DNA from: Pseudaestuariivita atlantica
GTDB taxonomy: Bacteria; Pseudomonadota; Alphaproteobacteria; Rhodobacterales; Rhodobacteraceae
Direction of reading: 5' to 3'
Length of the DNA: 64,000 bases
Assembly (NCBI RefSeq): GCF_001205715.1
Contig: NZ_AQQZ01000002.1
Location: 491,501 to 555,500, forward strand
The notes beneath the pieces were generated by a model. It was not told the DNA's origin. It saw only the letters and a list, made by a program, of their open reading frames with translations, and did no database searches. This document shows positions 16,369 to 26,400 of this stretch, in pieces; position 1 is the stretch's first letter; the number at the start of each line of letters is the position of its first letter. Position numbers and translations under genes: made by a program.

Positions 16369-17883
16369 TCAGACATGGGCGACCTCCATGTCATGCGCCC
16401 CGCCGAGCATCAGCCCGACCTCTTCCAGCGTGAGGCCCGCGGCGGGCCGCAGGGGCGACAGCCGGCCCCCGTTCAGGGCACCGAAGCGGTGGCTGATCTC
16501 CATCAACTCATCAAGATCCTGGCTGATGACGATCACGCCCGCCCCGTCGGCGGCGAGGTCGATCAGCGCCTGGCGGATCGCGGCGGCGGCGGCGGCATCG
16601 ACGCCCCATGTCGGCTGGTTCACGACCAGCACGCGGGGGCGTTGCAGCACCTCTCTCCCGATCACGAATTTCTGCAGGTTGCCGCCCGACAGGGAGCGCG
16701 CCGCGCTAGACGCGCCGGGGGTGCGCACGTCAAAGGCGGTGATCACCCGCTCGGCGAAGTCGCGCGCGCGCCGCCAGTCGATGAACCCCCGGCGGGCCAG
16801 CTTTTCGCGCACGTGGCCGGTCAGGGCGGCGTTCTCGGTCAGGCTCATGTCGGGCGCGGCGGCATGGCCAAGCCGTTCTTCGGGAGCGGCAGAGAGCCCA
16901 AGCGCGCGGCGTCCGGTCGGGCCAAGCCGCCCGATCGGCTGGCCGTCGAGCGTGATGGCCGCCGCGTCGCTGCGCGTCTCACCCGACAGCGCGGCCAGCA
17001 ATTCGTCCTGCCCGTTCCCCGCCACGCCACCGATCCCGATGATCTCGCCCGCGTGCAGCGTCAGCGACACGTCGCGCAGGGGCGTGCCGAATTGCGAGGT
17101 GGCGGGCAGGGACAGCGACTGGATGTCGAGCAGGACCTCGCCGCTCCCTTGCGGGCGCGTCTCGGGCGTTTCGAACGCGGCGCCGACCATCATCTCGGCC
17201 ATCGCGCGGGCGGTGGTGTCGCGCGGGATGCAGGAGCCCACCACCTGCCCGTGACGCAGGATCGTGGCGGCATCGCAGAGCGCGCGGATCTCCTCGAGCT
17301 TGTGCGAGATATAGAGGATCGACCGCCCGTCTTCCTTCAGCGCGCGCAGGGTTTCGAACAGGATCTCCACCTCCTGCGGGGTCAGGACCGAGGTCGGTTC
17401 GTCCATGATCAGCAGTTGCGGGTCCTGCAGCAGGCAGCGGATGATCTCGACCCGCTGGCGTTCACCGGCCGACAGGTCGCCGACGCGGGAGGCGGGCGAC
17501 AGGGGCAGGCCATAGCGGTTCGACACTTCCTCGATCCGGTTCGACAGGTCGCGCAGCGGGCCGGCATCCTCCATCCCCAGCGCCACGTTTTCGGCGACGG
17601 TCAAGGCGTCGAACAGGGAAAAGTGCTGGAACACCATGGCGATGCCCGCGGCGCGGGCAGCGCGGGGTTCATGCGGGGCGAACGGCTTTCCATTCAGCGT
17701 CATGGTGCCGGCATCGGGTTTGACGAGGCCGTAGATCATCTTGACCAGCGTCGACTTGCCGGCGCCGTTTTCGCCCAACAGCGCGTGGATTTCGGCCTTG
17801 TCGATGTCGAAGGAGACGTCGTCATTGGCGATCACGCCGGGATAGGCCTTGGTCAGCCCGTGAAGGTTCAGCAATGCGGTCAT
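16369..17883 (-). CDS. BMP-type ABC transporter ATPase (two ABC domains)
   Basis: A 504-residue tandem ATPase of the NupO/YufO (RbsA-like) class. Domain 1 has Walker A GENGAGKST (residues 37-45), signature LSAGERQRVEIIR and Walker B LLIMDEPTSVL. Domain 2 has the degenerate Walker A GVAGNGQDELL and signature LSGGNLQKFVIGRE, both typical for this class, where one site is catalytically weak. It energises uptake of nucleosides or purines. Its start overlaps the xdhC stop by 4 bases, tying import to xanthine dehydrogenase production. Confidence 0.94.
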   Translation of the reverse strand: MTALLNLHGLTKAYPGVIANDDVSFDIDKAEIHALLGENGAGKSTLVKMIYGLVKPDAGTMTLNGKPFAPHEPRAARAAGIAMVFQHFSLFDALTVAENVALGMEDAGPLRDLSNRIEEVSNRYGLPLSPASRVGDLSAGERQRVEIIRCLLQDPQLLIMDEPTSVLTPQEVEILFETLRALKEDGRSILYISHKLEEIRALCDAATILRHGQVVGSCIPRDTTARAMAEMMVGAAFETPETRPQGSGEVLLDIQSLSLPATSQFGTPLRDVSLTLHAGEIIGIGGVAGNGQDELLAALSGETRSDAAAITLDGQPIGRLGPTGRRALGLSAAPEERLGHAAAPDMSLTENAALTGHVREKLARRGFIDWRRARDFAERVITAFDVRTPGASSAARSLSGGNLQKFVIGREVLQRPRVLVVNQPTWGVDAAAAAAIRQALIDLAADGAGVIVISQDLDELMEISHRFGALNGGRLSPLRPAAGLTLEEVGLMLGGAHDMEVAHV

Positions 17884-18635
17884 GCGGCTTGCCCGATTTC
17901 CCCAAGTTGCGCGACCACCCCGCGGGCGATCTGTGCCGGGGCCTTGCCCAGCGACTTGTCCCCGATGGGACAGGTGATGGGCGCCGGGTCAAGCCCCATC
18001 GCGCGCAGACGCCTGAAAAACCGCGCGCGCTTGGTGTCGGACCCGATCAATCCGATGGACGCGGCCCCGCGCTGCAGAAGCGCGGCGCACAGGGCAAGGT
18101 CGATGTCGTGTGAATAGGTAAAGACCAGGTGATGCGCGTGGACGGGCGCGCGCCGTGCCAAGAGCGGCATGTCGGGGGTCGGGATCACGGTCACGTCTCG
18201 GCTCACGGATTGCGGGAACCGGTCGGCCGCGCTGTCGACCCACGTTACCTTGCAGGCCTGCAGGTCAAGCGCATGGATCACCGCGCGGCCCACATGACCC
18301 GCGCCCCAAAGCCACAGGACCTCCGGATGGGGCCGGTGTGACCTGACCGGATGACCATGGACATGCTGGCTGTCCGTGGCGTGGCGCGTCCGCGTGAATC
18401 GCAGCGTGACCGCCCCCCCGCAGCATTGGCCAAGGTCCGGTCCAAGCGGGAATTTCCGCGTCGTGTCGGGCGCGTCCTTCGCCAGCATCTCGCGCGCGAT
18501 GGCCGTGGCGCGGTATTCCAGCGCGCCGCCGCCGATCGTGCCTTCGAGGGCGTCGGCGGTCACCTTCATCGCCGTGCCCGCATCGCGGGGGGCCGATCCG
18601 CGTACGGCGTCGATGACCACCCAGATCGCGCTCAT
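17880..18635 (-). CDS. xdhC: Xanthine dehydrogenase accessory protein XdhC
   Basis: A 251-residue XdhC, the chaperone that binds molybdenum cofactor, promotes its sulfuration and inserts it into XdhB. Visible marks are VRGSAPRDAGTAMKV near the N-terminus, GTIGGGALEYRA, LGQCCGGAVTL and the Rossmann-like WLWGAGHVGRAVIHAL. The start at 18635 overlaps the xdhB stop by 4 bases, and the stop overlaps the ATPase start by 4 bases, so translation is coupled throughout. Confidence 0.94.
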   Translation of the reverse strand: MSAIWVVIDAVRGSAPRDAGTAMKVTADALEGTIGGGALEYRATAIAREMLAKDAPDTTRKFPLGPDLGQCCGGAVTLRFTRTRHATDSQHVHGHPVRSHRPHPEVLWLWGAGHVGRAVIHALDLQACKVTWVDSAADRFPQSVSRDVTVIPTPDMPLLARRAPVHAHHLVFTYSHDIDLALCAALLQRGAASIGLIGSDTKRARFFRRLRAMGLDPAPITCPIGDKSLGKAPAQIARGVVAQLGEIGQAA

Positions 18636-20968
18636 CCCCGTGCCCTTTCCACGGCGGCGAGCACCCGTTCGGGCGTCGCGGGCGCGTCGAGCGCGGGGTA
18701 GTTCGGGCCGCAGGCCGCGCAGGCGTCCGACAGCGCGAAGAAGGCCGACATGCCCAGCATGAAGGGCGGCTCTCCCACGGCCTTCGAGCGATAGATCGTC
18801 TCTTCCCGGTTGGGTGCGTCCCACAACTCGACATTGAAGACGGAGGGCCGGTCGGACATGGCCGGGATCTTGTAGGTCGACGGCGCGTGGGTCCGCAGGC
18901 GCCCGGTATCGTCCCAGACCAGTTCCTCCATCGTCAGCCAGCCCGCGCCCTGCACGTAGCCGCCCTCGATCTGGCCGATATCGAGCGCCGGGTTCAGGGA
19001 GGTGCCGCAATCGTGCAGGATGTCGGTACGCAGGATGCGGTTTTCGCCTGTCAGCGTGTCGATCACCACCTCGGTCACCGCCGCGCCGTAGGCGAAGTAG
19101 AAAAACGGGCGGCCCTGACCGGCGATCCGGTCCCATGCCAGTTTCGGCGTCTTGTAGAACCCCGTGGCCGACAGCGAGACGCGGGCCTGGTAGGCGGCCT
19201 GCGCCGCCTCGGCAAAGGTCAGCGTGTCCTGCCCGACATGGACATGGCCGTCCTCGAACCGGACGTCCTCGGCCCGGCAGCGGTTTTCAGACACGACATC
19301 GGCGATGCGGGAGCGCAGGGTGATGCAGGCATCGCGCACCGCCATCCCGTTCAGGTCCGACCCCGAGGAGGCGGCGGTGGCCGAGGTGTTGGGCACCTTG
19401 CCGGTATCGGTCGCGGTGATGCGCACGGCGTCCAGCGGCACGCCCAGTTCGCGCGCCGCGACCTGCGCGACCTTCTGGAACAGGCCCTGGCCCATCTCGG
19501 TCCCGCCGTGGTTCAGGTGGACCGAGCCGTCGGCATAGACATGCACCAGCGCGCCCGCCTGGTTGAGGTGGGTCAGCGTGAAGGAGATGCCGAACTTGAC
19601 AGGCGTCAGCGCGATCCCGCGCTTCAGGATGTCGTTGTCGGCGTTCCAGCGGGCCACGGCCGCTCGTCGCGCCGGCAAGCCCGCGCGCCTCGCAAGGTCG
19701 GGCATCATGTCGTGCAGCAGGAAATCCTCGACCTGCTGGCCGTAGGGCGTCGTGTCGCGGGCGGTCTCGGGCCCCTTGGGCGAGTGCTTGCCACCAAAGC
19801 GTTTGGCAGTGCCGGGGCCGGAGGGCGCGGAGGCATAGAAGTTCCGCGCGCGCACCTCGGTTGGGTCGAGGCCCAGCGTGTGGGCGACCTCGTCCATCAC
19901 CCGTTCGATCCCCATCATGCCTTGCGGGCCACCGAAGCCGCGGAAGGCGGTGGCGCTTTGCGTGTTGGTGCGCAGCCGGTGCGAGGTGATGCGCACGTTC
20001 GGCAGGAAGTACGCGTTGTCGGCATGCAGCATCGCGCGGTCGGCCACGGGAAGCGACAGGTCCTGCGCCCAGCCGCAGCGGAACAGGTGTTCGAACGTGA
20101 TGCCAGTGATCCGGCCCTCGCCGTCGAACCCGGCGGCATAGCGGATCTTCAGGTCGTGCCGCTTGCCGGTGATGACCATGTCGTCGTCGCGGTCGTACCG
20201 CATCTTGCAGGGGCGACCCGTCAGGTGCGCCGCGACCGCGCAGGCGACGGCGAGCGCATTGCCCTGGCTTTCCTTGCCGCCGAACCCGCCGCCCATCCGG
20301 CGCGTCTCCACCCGGACGGCGTGCATCGGGCGGCCGATCGCGTCGGCGACCTTGTGCTGGATTTCGGTTGGATGCTGGGTGGAGGACAGGATGTGCATGT
20401 CCCCCGCTTCCTGAGGCAGGGCGGCGGCGGCTTGGCCTTCGAGGTAGAAATGTTCCTGTCCGCCGATTTCGATCTCGCCCGTGATGGTGTGCGGCGCGCT
20501 TGCCAGCGCGGCATCGGCGTCGCCACGGGCATAGATGCGCGGTCCTTCCTCGAACCGGCTGTCGGCGGCGAGGGCGTCTTCGACCGTCAGGAGGGCGGGC
20601 TTGGTGGCATAACCCACCTGTCCAAGCCGCGCGGCGGCGCGCGCGGCGAGGTGCGAGGTGGCCACGACGAGGAAGACGGGCTGGCCGACGTAATGCACGG
20701 AGCCGGTCGCCAGAAGCGGTTCGTCCCCCGATCCGGGCGAGACGTCGGAGGCGTGCGGCAGGTCGTCTGCCGTCATCACCGCCACGACACCCGGTGCGGC
20801 GCGCACGGCATCGAGGTCGAGCGCGGTCAGATCGGCATGCGCCTCCTGCGACAGGCCGAAGGCGAGGTGCAGCGTGCCCGCGGGCAGCGGCTGATCATCG
20901 ACATACCGCGCGGCGCCGGTGACGTGCAGGGCGGCGGCGTCATGCGGCAGGGCGCGACCGGCGGTCAT
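18632..20968 (-). CDS. xdhB: Xanthine dehydrogenase molybdopterin subunit
   Basis: A 778-residue molybdopterin-binding large subunit of xanthine dehydrogenase. Mo-cofactor motifs [26 protein letters not shown] and [12 protein letters not shown] are present, and the catalytic glutamate lies in [11 protein letters not shown] (about E733). It oxidises hypoxanthine to xanthine and xanthine to urate with XdhA as electron acceptor. Length fits the bacterial (Rhodobacter-type) split enzyme. Start chosen at [12 protein letters not shown], overlapping the xdhA stop. Confidence 0.95.
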   Translation of the reverse strand: MTAGRALPHDAAALHVTGAARYVDDQPLPAGTLHLAFGLSQEAHADLTALDLDAVRAAPGVVAVMTADDLPHASDVSPGSGDEPLLATGSVHYVGQPVFLVVATSHLAARAAARLGQVGYATKPALLTVEDALAADSRFEEGPRIYARGDADAALASAPHTITGEIEIGGQEHFYLEGQAAAALPQEAGDMHILSSTQHPTEIQHKVADAIGRPMHAVRVETRRMGGGFGGKESQGNALAVACAVAAHLTGRPCKMRYDRDDDMVITGKRHDLKIRYAAGFDGEGRITGITFEHLFRCGWAQDLSLPVADRAMLHADNAYFLPNVRITSHRLRTNTQSATAFRGFGGPQGMMGIERVMDEVAHTLGLDPTEVRARNFYASAPSGPGTAKRFGGKHSPKGPETARDTTPYGQQVEDFLLHDMMPDLARRAGLPARRAAVARWNADNDILKRGIALTPVKFGISFTLTHLNQAGALVHVYADGSVHLNHGGTEMGQGLFQKVAQVAARELGVPLDAVRITATDTGKVPNTSATAASSGSDLNGMAVRDACITLRSRIADVVSENRCRAEDVRFEDGHVHVGQDTLTFAEAAQAAYQARVSLSATGFYKTPKLAWDRIAGQGRPFFYFAYGAAVTEVVIDTLTGENRILRTDILHDCGTSLNPALDIGQIEGGYVQGAGWLTMEELVWDDTGRLRTHAPSTYKIPAMSDRPSVFNVELWDAPNREETIYRSKAVGEPPFMLGMSAFFALSDACAACGPNYPALDAPATPERVLAAVERARG

Positions 20969-22326
20969 GGGGCGACCTCGGCAATCCGGGTGCGCGCGCC
21001 CGAATGTTCGGCGAAGTGGCGGAGCAGCATGTTTTGCGCGGTTTTCAGGCGGTAGTCGGCCGAGGCGCGCATGTCGCTGAGGGGGGTGAAATCCTCGGCA
21101 AAGGCGGGGAGGGCGGCGGTCACCGTCGCTTCGGTGTAGGGTTGGCCGGTCAGGCACGCCTCGACGGCGCGGGCGCGTTTCGGGGTGCCTGCCATCCCGC
21201 CAAAGGCGATCCGCGCGCGGGTGACCGTGCCATCCTCGACCACCAGGTTGAACGCGCCGCAGACGGCAGAGATGTCCTGATCGCGGCGTTTGGACAGCTT
21301 GTAGCAGCGCAGCGTCGCGGGCTGGCGCGGCAGCGTGACGGCCTCGACGAATTCGCCCGCGCGGCGGTCCTGCTTGCGGTAGTCGAGGAAGAAGTCTTCA
21401 AGCGGCATCTCCCGCCGCGTGTCGCCCTGCCGAAGGTGCAGGGTGGCGCCAAGCGCGATCAGCGCCGGGGGCGCGTCCCCGATGGGAGAGCCGTTGGCGA
21501 TATTGCCGCCGATGGTCGCAGCGTTGCGCACCTGCGTGGAGCCGAACCGCCGCAGTAATTCCGCGAGGTCGGGCTGGTGGTCGCGCAGGGCGATCATCAG
21601 GCGCTCGATCGTGACCATGGCCCCGACGCGGATCGTGGTGTCGGTAACCTCGATCTCCTTGAGGTCGGCGCAGGCGGCAAGGAAAATCGGGTCCGACAGT
21701 GTGGTGAGGTCCTTGGTGACCCACAGCCCCACATCCGTCGCCCCGGCGATCAGCGTGGCGTCGGGCGTCTGCTCCAGCAAGCGGGCGAGGTCGTCCGAAG
21801 ATCGCGGCATCCGGTCGGATGCCACGGGATCGGGCAGCGTGCCGGTGTCGAGCCAGTCGGGCACGGGCGCGGACCGGGCAGCTTCGGCGGCACGCGCAAT
21901 GGGGGCGTATCCGGTGCAGCGGCACAGGTTACCGGCCAGCGTGGTGTCGTCGTCGGCGTCGCCGGTGCGATGCGCCGTCGCCATCGACACGACGAACCCC
22001 GGCGTGCAGAACCCGCATTGCGACCCGTGGTGATCCACCATCGCCTGTTGCACCGGATGCGGCGTGCCGTCGGGCGCGGCAAGGCCTTCGACGGTGGTGA
22101 CCGACATTCCGTCCAGTTGCGGCAGGAACAGGATGCAGGCGTTCAGGGCGCGGGGTCCGTCGCGGTCGCGCACCATGACGGTACAGGCCCCGCAATCGCC
22201 CTCGTTGCACCCTTCCTTGGTGCCGGTCAGCCCGCGTTTCTCGCGGAGGTGATCCAGCAACGTCTCGGTCGGGGCGGGGTCGCGCAGGGTGACGGTCTCT
22301 CCGTTCAGAAGAAACGTGATGTCCAT
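20965..22326 (-). CDS. xdhA: Xanthine dehydrogenase FeS/FAD subunit
   Basis: A 453-residue small subunit with fused [2Fe-2S] and FAD domains. The plant-type cluster ligands are C40, C45, C48 and C64 ([16 protein letters not shown]); the second cluster uses CGFC and CRC in [13 protein letters not shown] and [10 protein letters not shown]. The FAD domain (about 165-450) has [14 protein letters not shown] and [17 protein letters not shown]. It passes electrons from the Mo centre to NAD. It is the first gene of the xdhABC-transporter operon; no Shine-Dalgarno sequence is obvious before the ATG. Confidence 0.95.
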   Translation of the reverse strand: MDITFLLNGETVTLRDPAPTETLLDHLREKRGLTGTKEGCNEGDCGACTVMVRDRDGPRALNACILFLPQLDGMSVTTVEGLAAPDGTPHPVQQAMVDHHGSQCGFCTPGFVVSMATAHRTGDADDDTTLAGNLCRCTGYAPIARAAEAARSAPVPDWLDTGTLPDPVASDRMPRSSDDLARLLEQTPDATLIAGATDVGLWVTKDLTTLSDPIFLAACADLKEIEVTDTTIRVGAMVTIERLMIALRDHQPDLAELLRRFGSTQVRNAATIGGNIANGSPIGDAPPALIALGATLHLRQGDTRREMPLEDFFLDYRKQDRRAGEFVEAVTLPRQPATLRCYKLSKRRDQDISAVCGAFNLVVEDGTVTRARIAFGGMAGTPKRARAVEACLTGQPYTEATVTAALPAFAEDFTPLSDMRASADYRLKTAQNMLLRHFAEHSGARTRIAEVAP

Positions 22327-22448
22327 GCGAATGGCCGGCCGCGTTACCGATGTGGCCCGTGTGGCGCGCGCCTCGATGCGGCGTAGAGGCGGCGCGGGAT
22401 CGGTCCCAAGGCTAGGCGCGGCTGAAAGTCGTTGGCAAGCGGAAAATG

Positions 22449-22476
22449 CCGGAAGCGGCGCGCGGGCCGCTTCCGG
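22449..22476 (-). terminator. Rho-independent terminator after the SRPBCC gene
   Basis: CCGGAAGCGG (22449-22458) and CCGCTTCCGG (22467-22476) form a perfect 10-bp stem with an 8-base loop. Reading on the minus strand, the stem is followed by CATTTTCCGC, a short U-run. It starts 13 bases beyond the SRPBCC stop codon and separates that gene from the xdhA promoter region. Confidence 0.75.
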
Positions 22477-22489
22477 ACGGTTGCAGGGA

Positions 22490-22939
22490 TCAGGATTTGG
22501 CCAGTCGCGTCAGGCGGTCGATGGCCCCCGCCCAGCCCGCTTCGTGTTCCGAGATGGGGGCCTCGTCGTCGAGCGACGTGATCGCGACATCGATGGTCAG
22601 GTCGGTGCCCGTACCGGTCGCCGTGAGCAGGTAGGTCACCAGCGACACGCTACCCGACATGCCGCCGAAATTGAGCGTTTCGGTAAAGCAGGCCGACGCC
22701 GGGGCGTTCAGGTGGTACCAGCGCGTGTCGACCGTATACATCGGCTCGTCAGCAGGGCCGCAGCGGTGATGCTCGTGCCCACCTTCGCGCAGGTCGATCT
22801 TCTCGGCGACAAGCGTGTGATCCTCATCAGGCGTAGACCATTTCTCCCGCTCCTTGGCATCGGTGACGAGGTGCCACAGGCGGTCGGGAGACAGGTTGAA
22901 AGAGCGTTCAAAGCGCAGCGTTCCGGTTGTGATGGTCAT
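22490..22939 (-). CDS. SRPBCC/AHSA1-domain protein
   Basis: A 149-residue protein with the START-like SRPBCC fold of the AHSA1 group: [20 protein letters not shown] at the N-terminus, [11 protein letters not shown], and the C-terminal helix [17 protein letters not shown]. The fold encloses a hydrophobic ligand cavity; in two-gene units with an ArsR regulator these proteins are of unknown physiological role. AAGGAG lies 8 bases upstream of the ATG. The ArsR gene ends 39 bases upstream on the same strand, so the pair forms one operon. Confidence 0.9.
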   Translation of the reverse strand: MTITTGTLRFERSFNLSPDRLWHLVTDAKEREKWSTPDEDHTLVAEKIDLREGGHEHHRCGPADEPMYTVDTRWYHLNAPASACFTETLNFGGMSGSVSLVTYLLTATGTGTDLTIDVAITSLDDEAPISEHEAGWAGAIDRLTRLAKS

Positions 22940-22978
22940 GGGAAGAACTCCTTGGGTGTGAATGGGGGACGGGAAAGG

Positions 22979-23308
22979 TCAGGATACGTCCGGCGGCAAC
23001 CGGTCCGCGAGGTGGGACAGCCGGTCGAGCCGCCCTTCCCAGACGCGGCGCTGGCGGGCGAGCCAGTCCTCGGCCACGGCAAGCGGGGCGGCCTCGATAT
23101 GCACGGTGCGCACGCGGCCGCGTTTCTCGGACCGGACGAGGCCCGCGTCTTCGAGCTTGCGTAGGTGCTTGAGAAAGGTGGGCAGAGCGATGTCGTGCGG
23201 GGCGTGCAGTTCGCTGACGGGGGCTGGCCCCTGCGTCAGGCGTTCGATCACGGCGCGGCGGGTCGGGTCGGCCATGGCGCCGAAGAAGCTGTCAAGTTGG
23301 TTATCCAT
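22979..23308 (-). CDS. ArsR-family transcriptional regulator
   Basis: A 109-residue winged-helix repressor starting MDNQLDSFFGAMADPTRRAV, the usual opening of the SRPBCC-linked ArsR subgroup, followed by the recognition helix region LPTFLKHLRKLEDAGLVRSEK and wing RGRVRTVHIE. It has no metal-binding cysteine pair, so it is unlikely to be a metal sensor. It probably autoregulates the two-gene operon through the AT-rich repeats just upstream. There is no Shine-Dalgarno sequence; a -10-like TACTTA ends 5 bases before the ATG, so the message may be leaderless. Confidence 0.9.
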   Translation of the reverse strand: MDNQLDSFFGAMADPTRRAVIERLTQGPAPVSELHAPHDIALPTFLKHLRKLEDAGLVRSEKRGRVRTVHIEAAPLAVAEDWLARQRRVWEGRLDRLSHLADRLPPDVS

Positions 23309-23370
23309 GTGGCTAAGTATTGCTATATGCCTGCTAGTGTCAAGAAACTTAGTCAAATGGCTATATAATG
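23309..23370. promoter_or_regulatory. Promoter/operator region between arsR and dnaE
   Basis: This is an AT-rich island. On the minus strand a -35 TTGACA (23338-23343), an 18-base spacer and a -10-like TACTTA (23314-23319) precede the arsR start by only 5 bases. The inverted pair CTAAGT (23313-23318) and ACTTAG (23347-23352) flanks this promoter, and two similar tracts (TTGCTATATGC, TGGCTATATAA) repeat in direct orientation, which fits an ArsR-type operator. On the plus strand TATAAT (23364-23369) is a perfect -10 pointing toward dnaE, with no clear -35. Confidence 0.5.
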
Positions 23371-23497
23371 GATGTTGCGCGGACGGTTTGCGCCACCGCC
23401 AGCAACCCTCACCGCAGGGACGCGTGCCCGACTGTCCCGCGACCTTGCACCGCCTTTCCTGCTTTTCGCCTCGCCCGGCCCCACATATGGTGTCGGC

Positions 23498-26400
23498 ATG
23501 AGCAGCGACCCCCGATTCATCCACCTCCGCGTCCATTCCGAATACTCGCTTCTGGAAGGGGCCGTCCGCGTCAAGAAACTGCCCGGCCTCGCGGCGGAAA
23601 TGGGCCTGCCCGCGATTGCCCTGACCGACACCAACAACCTGTTCGCGGCGCTCGAATTCTCGGTCGGTGCGCAGGGGGCGGGCGTGCAGCCGATCGTGGG
23701 CTGCCAGATCGACCTGTCCTATGACCAGGCCGGGCTGGGGGAGACGGCCAAGCCGCCCGCGCCCCTCGTTCTCCTGGCGCAGAACGAGGCCGGGTATGCG
23801 AGCCTGATGAAACTCAACTCCTGTCTCTACCTGCGCAAGGACGGAACGCTGCCGCATGTCACGCGGGACGAGATCGCGCAGAACGCGACCGGCCTGATCT
23901 GCCTGACCGGCGGGCCGGACGGCCCGGTGGGGCGCCTGCTGCAGCACGGCCAGCACCCGGCGGCCGAAGCGCTGATGCGCTGGCTGGCGGAGGTGTTCGG
24001 GGATCGCCTGTATGTCGAGTTGCAGCGCCATCCGGGCGAGGATGGCAGCCCGCCCGAGGCGGAACGCCTGACCGAACGCGGCTTTGTCGAGATGGCCTAC
24101 GCGATGGACCTGCCGCTGGTCGCCACGAACGACGTCTACTTCCCGAAGGAAGAGATGTACGAGGCGCATGACGCCCTGATCTGCATCGCCGACGGCGCCT
24201 ATGTCGACCAGCAGGAACCGCGCCGCCGCCTGACGCCCCAGCATTACCTCAAGTCGCCGCAGGAAATGGCCGTGCTGTTCGCCGACCTGCCCGAGGCGCT
24301 TGAGAACACGGTGGAAATCGCCCGCCGTTGCGCCTTTGCCGCCTATCGCCGCGATCCGATCCTGCCGAAATTCGCCGATGACGAGGTCGACGAACTGCGC
24401 CGGCAGGCCGAGCAGGGGTTGAAGGACAGGTTGGCGGTGATCCCCCATGCCGCGCCGGTCGACGAATATGAAAAGCGGCTCGATTTCGAGCTTGGCATTA
24501 TCGAGGGGATGGGGTTCCCCGGCTACTTCCTGATCGTTGCCGACTTCATCAAGTGGGCGAAGGAAAAGGACATTCCGGTCGGGCCGGGGCGTGGCTCGGG
24601 CGCGGGGTCGCTGGTGGCCTATGCGCTGACGATCACCGACCTCGATCCCCTGCGCTATTCGCTGCTGTTCGAACGGTTCCTGAACCCCGAACGGGTCTCG
24701 ATGCCCGACTTCGACATCGACTTCTGCATGGATCGCCGCGAGGAGGTGATCCAGTACGTGCAGGAGAAATACGGCCACGACCGCGTGGCCCAGATCATCA
24801 CCTTCGGCGCGCTTCTGTCGAAGGCCGCGGTGCGCGACGTGGGCCGCGTGCTGCAAATGCCGTACGGGCAGGTGGACCGCCTGTCCAAGATGATCCCGGT
24901 CGAGGGTGTGAAGCCCGTCAGCATCGAGAAGGCGCTGAAGGACGAACCGCGCCTCGCCGAGGAAGCCAAGACCGAGGAAGTGGTGAACCGCCTTCTCACC
25001 TATGGCCAGCAGGTCGAGGGGCTGCTCAGGAACGCCTCTACCCACGCGGCGGGCGTGGTGATCGCCGACCGGCCCACGGACGAGCTTGTCCCGCTTTACC
25101 GCGATCCCCGGTCGGACATGCCCGCGACCCAGTTCAACATGAAATGGGTCGAACAGGCGGGGCTGGTGAAGTTCGACTTCCTCGGCCTGAAGACGCTGAC
25201 GGTAATCCAGAACGCCGTCGACCTGATCCTGAAATCAGGCCGCTCCCTGCACATCGCCGCCGACGGCACCGAGCTTTACACGCCCGAACCGGGCACCGAG
25301 AACGAGATCAACGCGATCCCGCTCGATGACGAGGCCTCGTACCGCCTTTACGCGGCGGCCAAGACCGTGGCGGTGTTCCAGGTGGAAAGCTCGGGCATGA
25401 TGGATGCGCTGAAGCGCATGAAACCCACCTGTATCGAGGACATCGTGGCGCTCGTCGCGCTCTACCGGCCGGGCCCGATGGAGAACATCCCCAAGTATTG
25501 CGAGGTCAAGAACGGGCTGTCTCAGCGCGACACGCTGCACCCGCTGGTCGATCACATCCTGGATGAGACGCAGGGCATCATCGTTTACCAGGAACAGGTG
25601 ATGCAGATCGCGCAGGAGATGGCGGGCTATTCGCTCGGTGGCGCCGACATGCTGCGCCGCGCTATGGGCAAGAAGATCCAGGAAGCGATGGACGCTGAAC
25701 GCCCCAAATTCCTGAAGGGCGCGGCCGAGAACGGGGTCGACGAGGCCAAGGCGATGGAGGTGTGGAACCTCCTCGACAAGTTCGCCAATTACGGGTTCAA
25801 CAAGTCTCACGCAGCCGCCTATGCCGTGGTCAGCTACCAGACGGCATGGCTCAAGGCGAACCACCCGGTCGAGTTCATGGCCGGGGTGATGAACTGCGAC
25901 ATCCACCTCACCGACAAGCTGGGCGTCTATTTCGAGGAGGTCCGCAAGGGGCTGGACCTGCCGTGGGCGCCGCCTTGCGTCAATCGCAGCGAGGCGTCCT
26001 TCGACGTGCGGGACGGCACGTTGCACTATGCCCTGGGCGCGCTCAAGAACGTCGGCGTCGAAGCGATGCGCCTGATCACCGAGGCGCGCCGGGGCGAGGC
26101 GGGCACGCAAGGGCCCGACGAGCGGCCCTTCACCACGCTTTACGATTTCGCGCGCCGGGTCGATCTGAAACGCGTGGGCAAGCGCCCGCTGGAAATGCTG
26201 GCCCGCGCGGGCGCGTTCGACGAACTGGATCGCAACCGTGCGCGCGTGTTCCAGTCGCTCGACGCGCTGGTGGCCTATTCGGCCGCCGTGCATGACCAGA
26301 AGTCCTCGAACCAGGTCTCGTTGTTCGGCGAGGCGGGTGACGACCTGCCAGAACCCCGCCTTGCGCCGGTGGATGACTGGCTGCCCGCCGAACGGCTGGG

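Noticed and set aside
18887-21055. A long open frame on the plus strand opposite xdhB
   Set aside because: Antisense shadow of a well-supported molybdoenzyme gene; the translation is Arg/Gly/Val-rich without family motifs.
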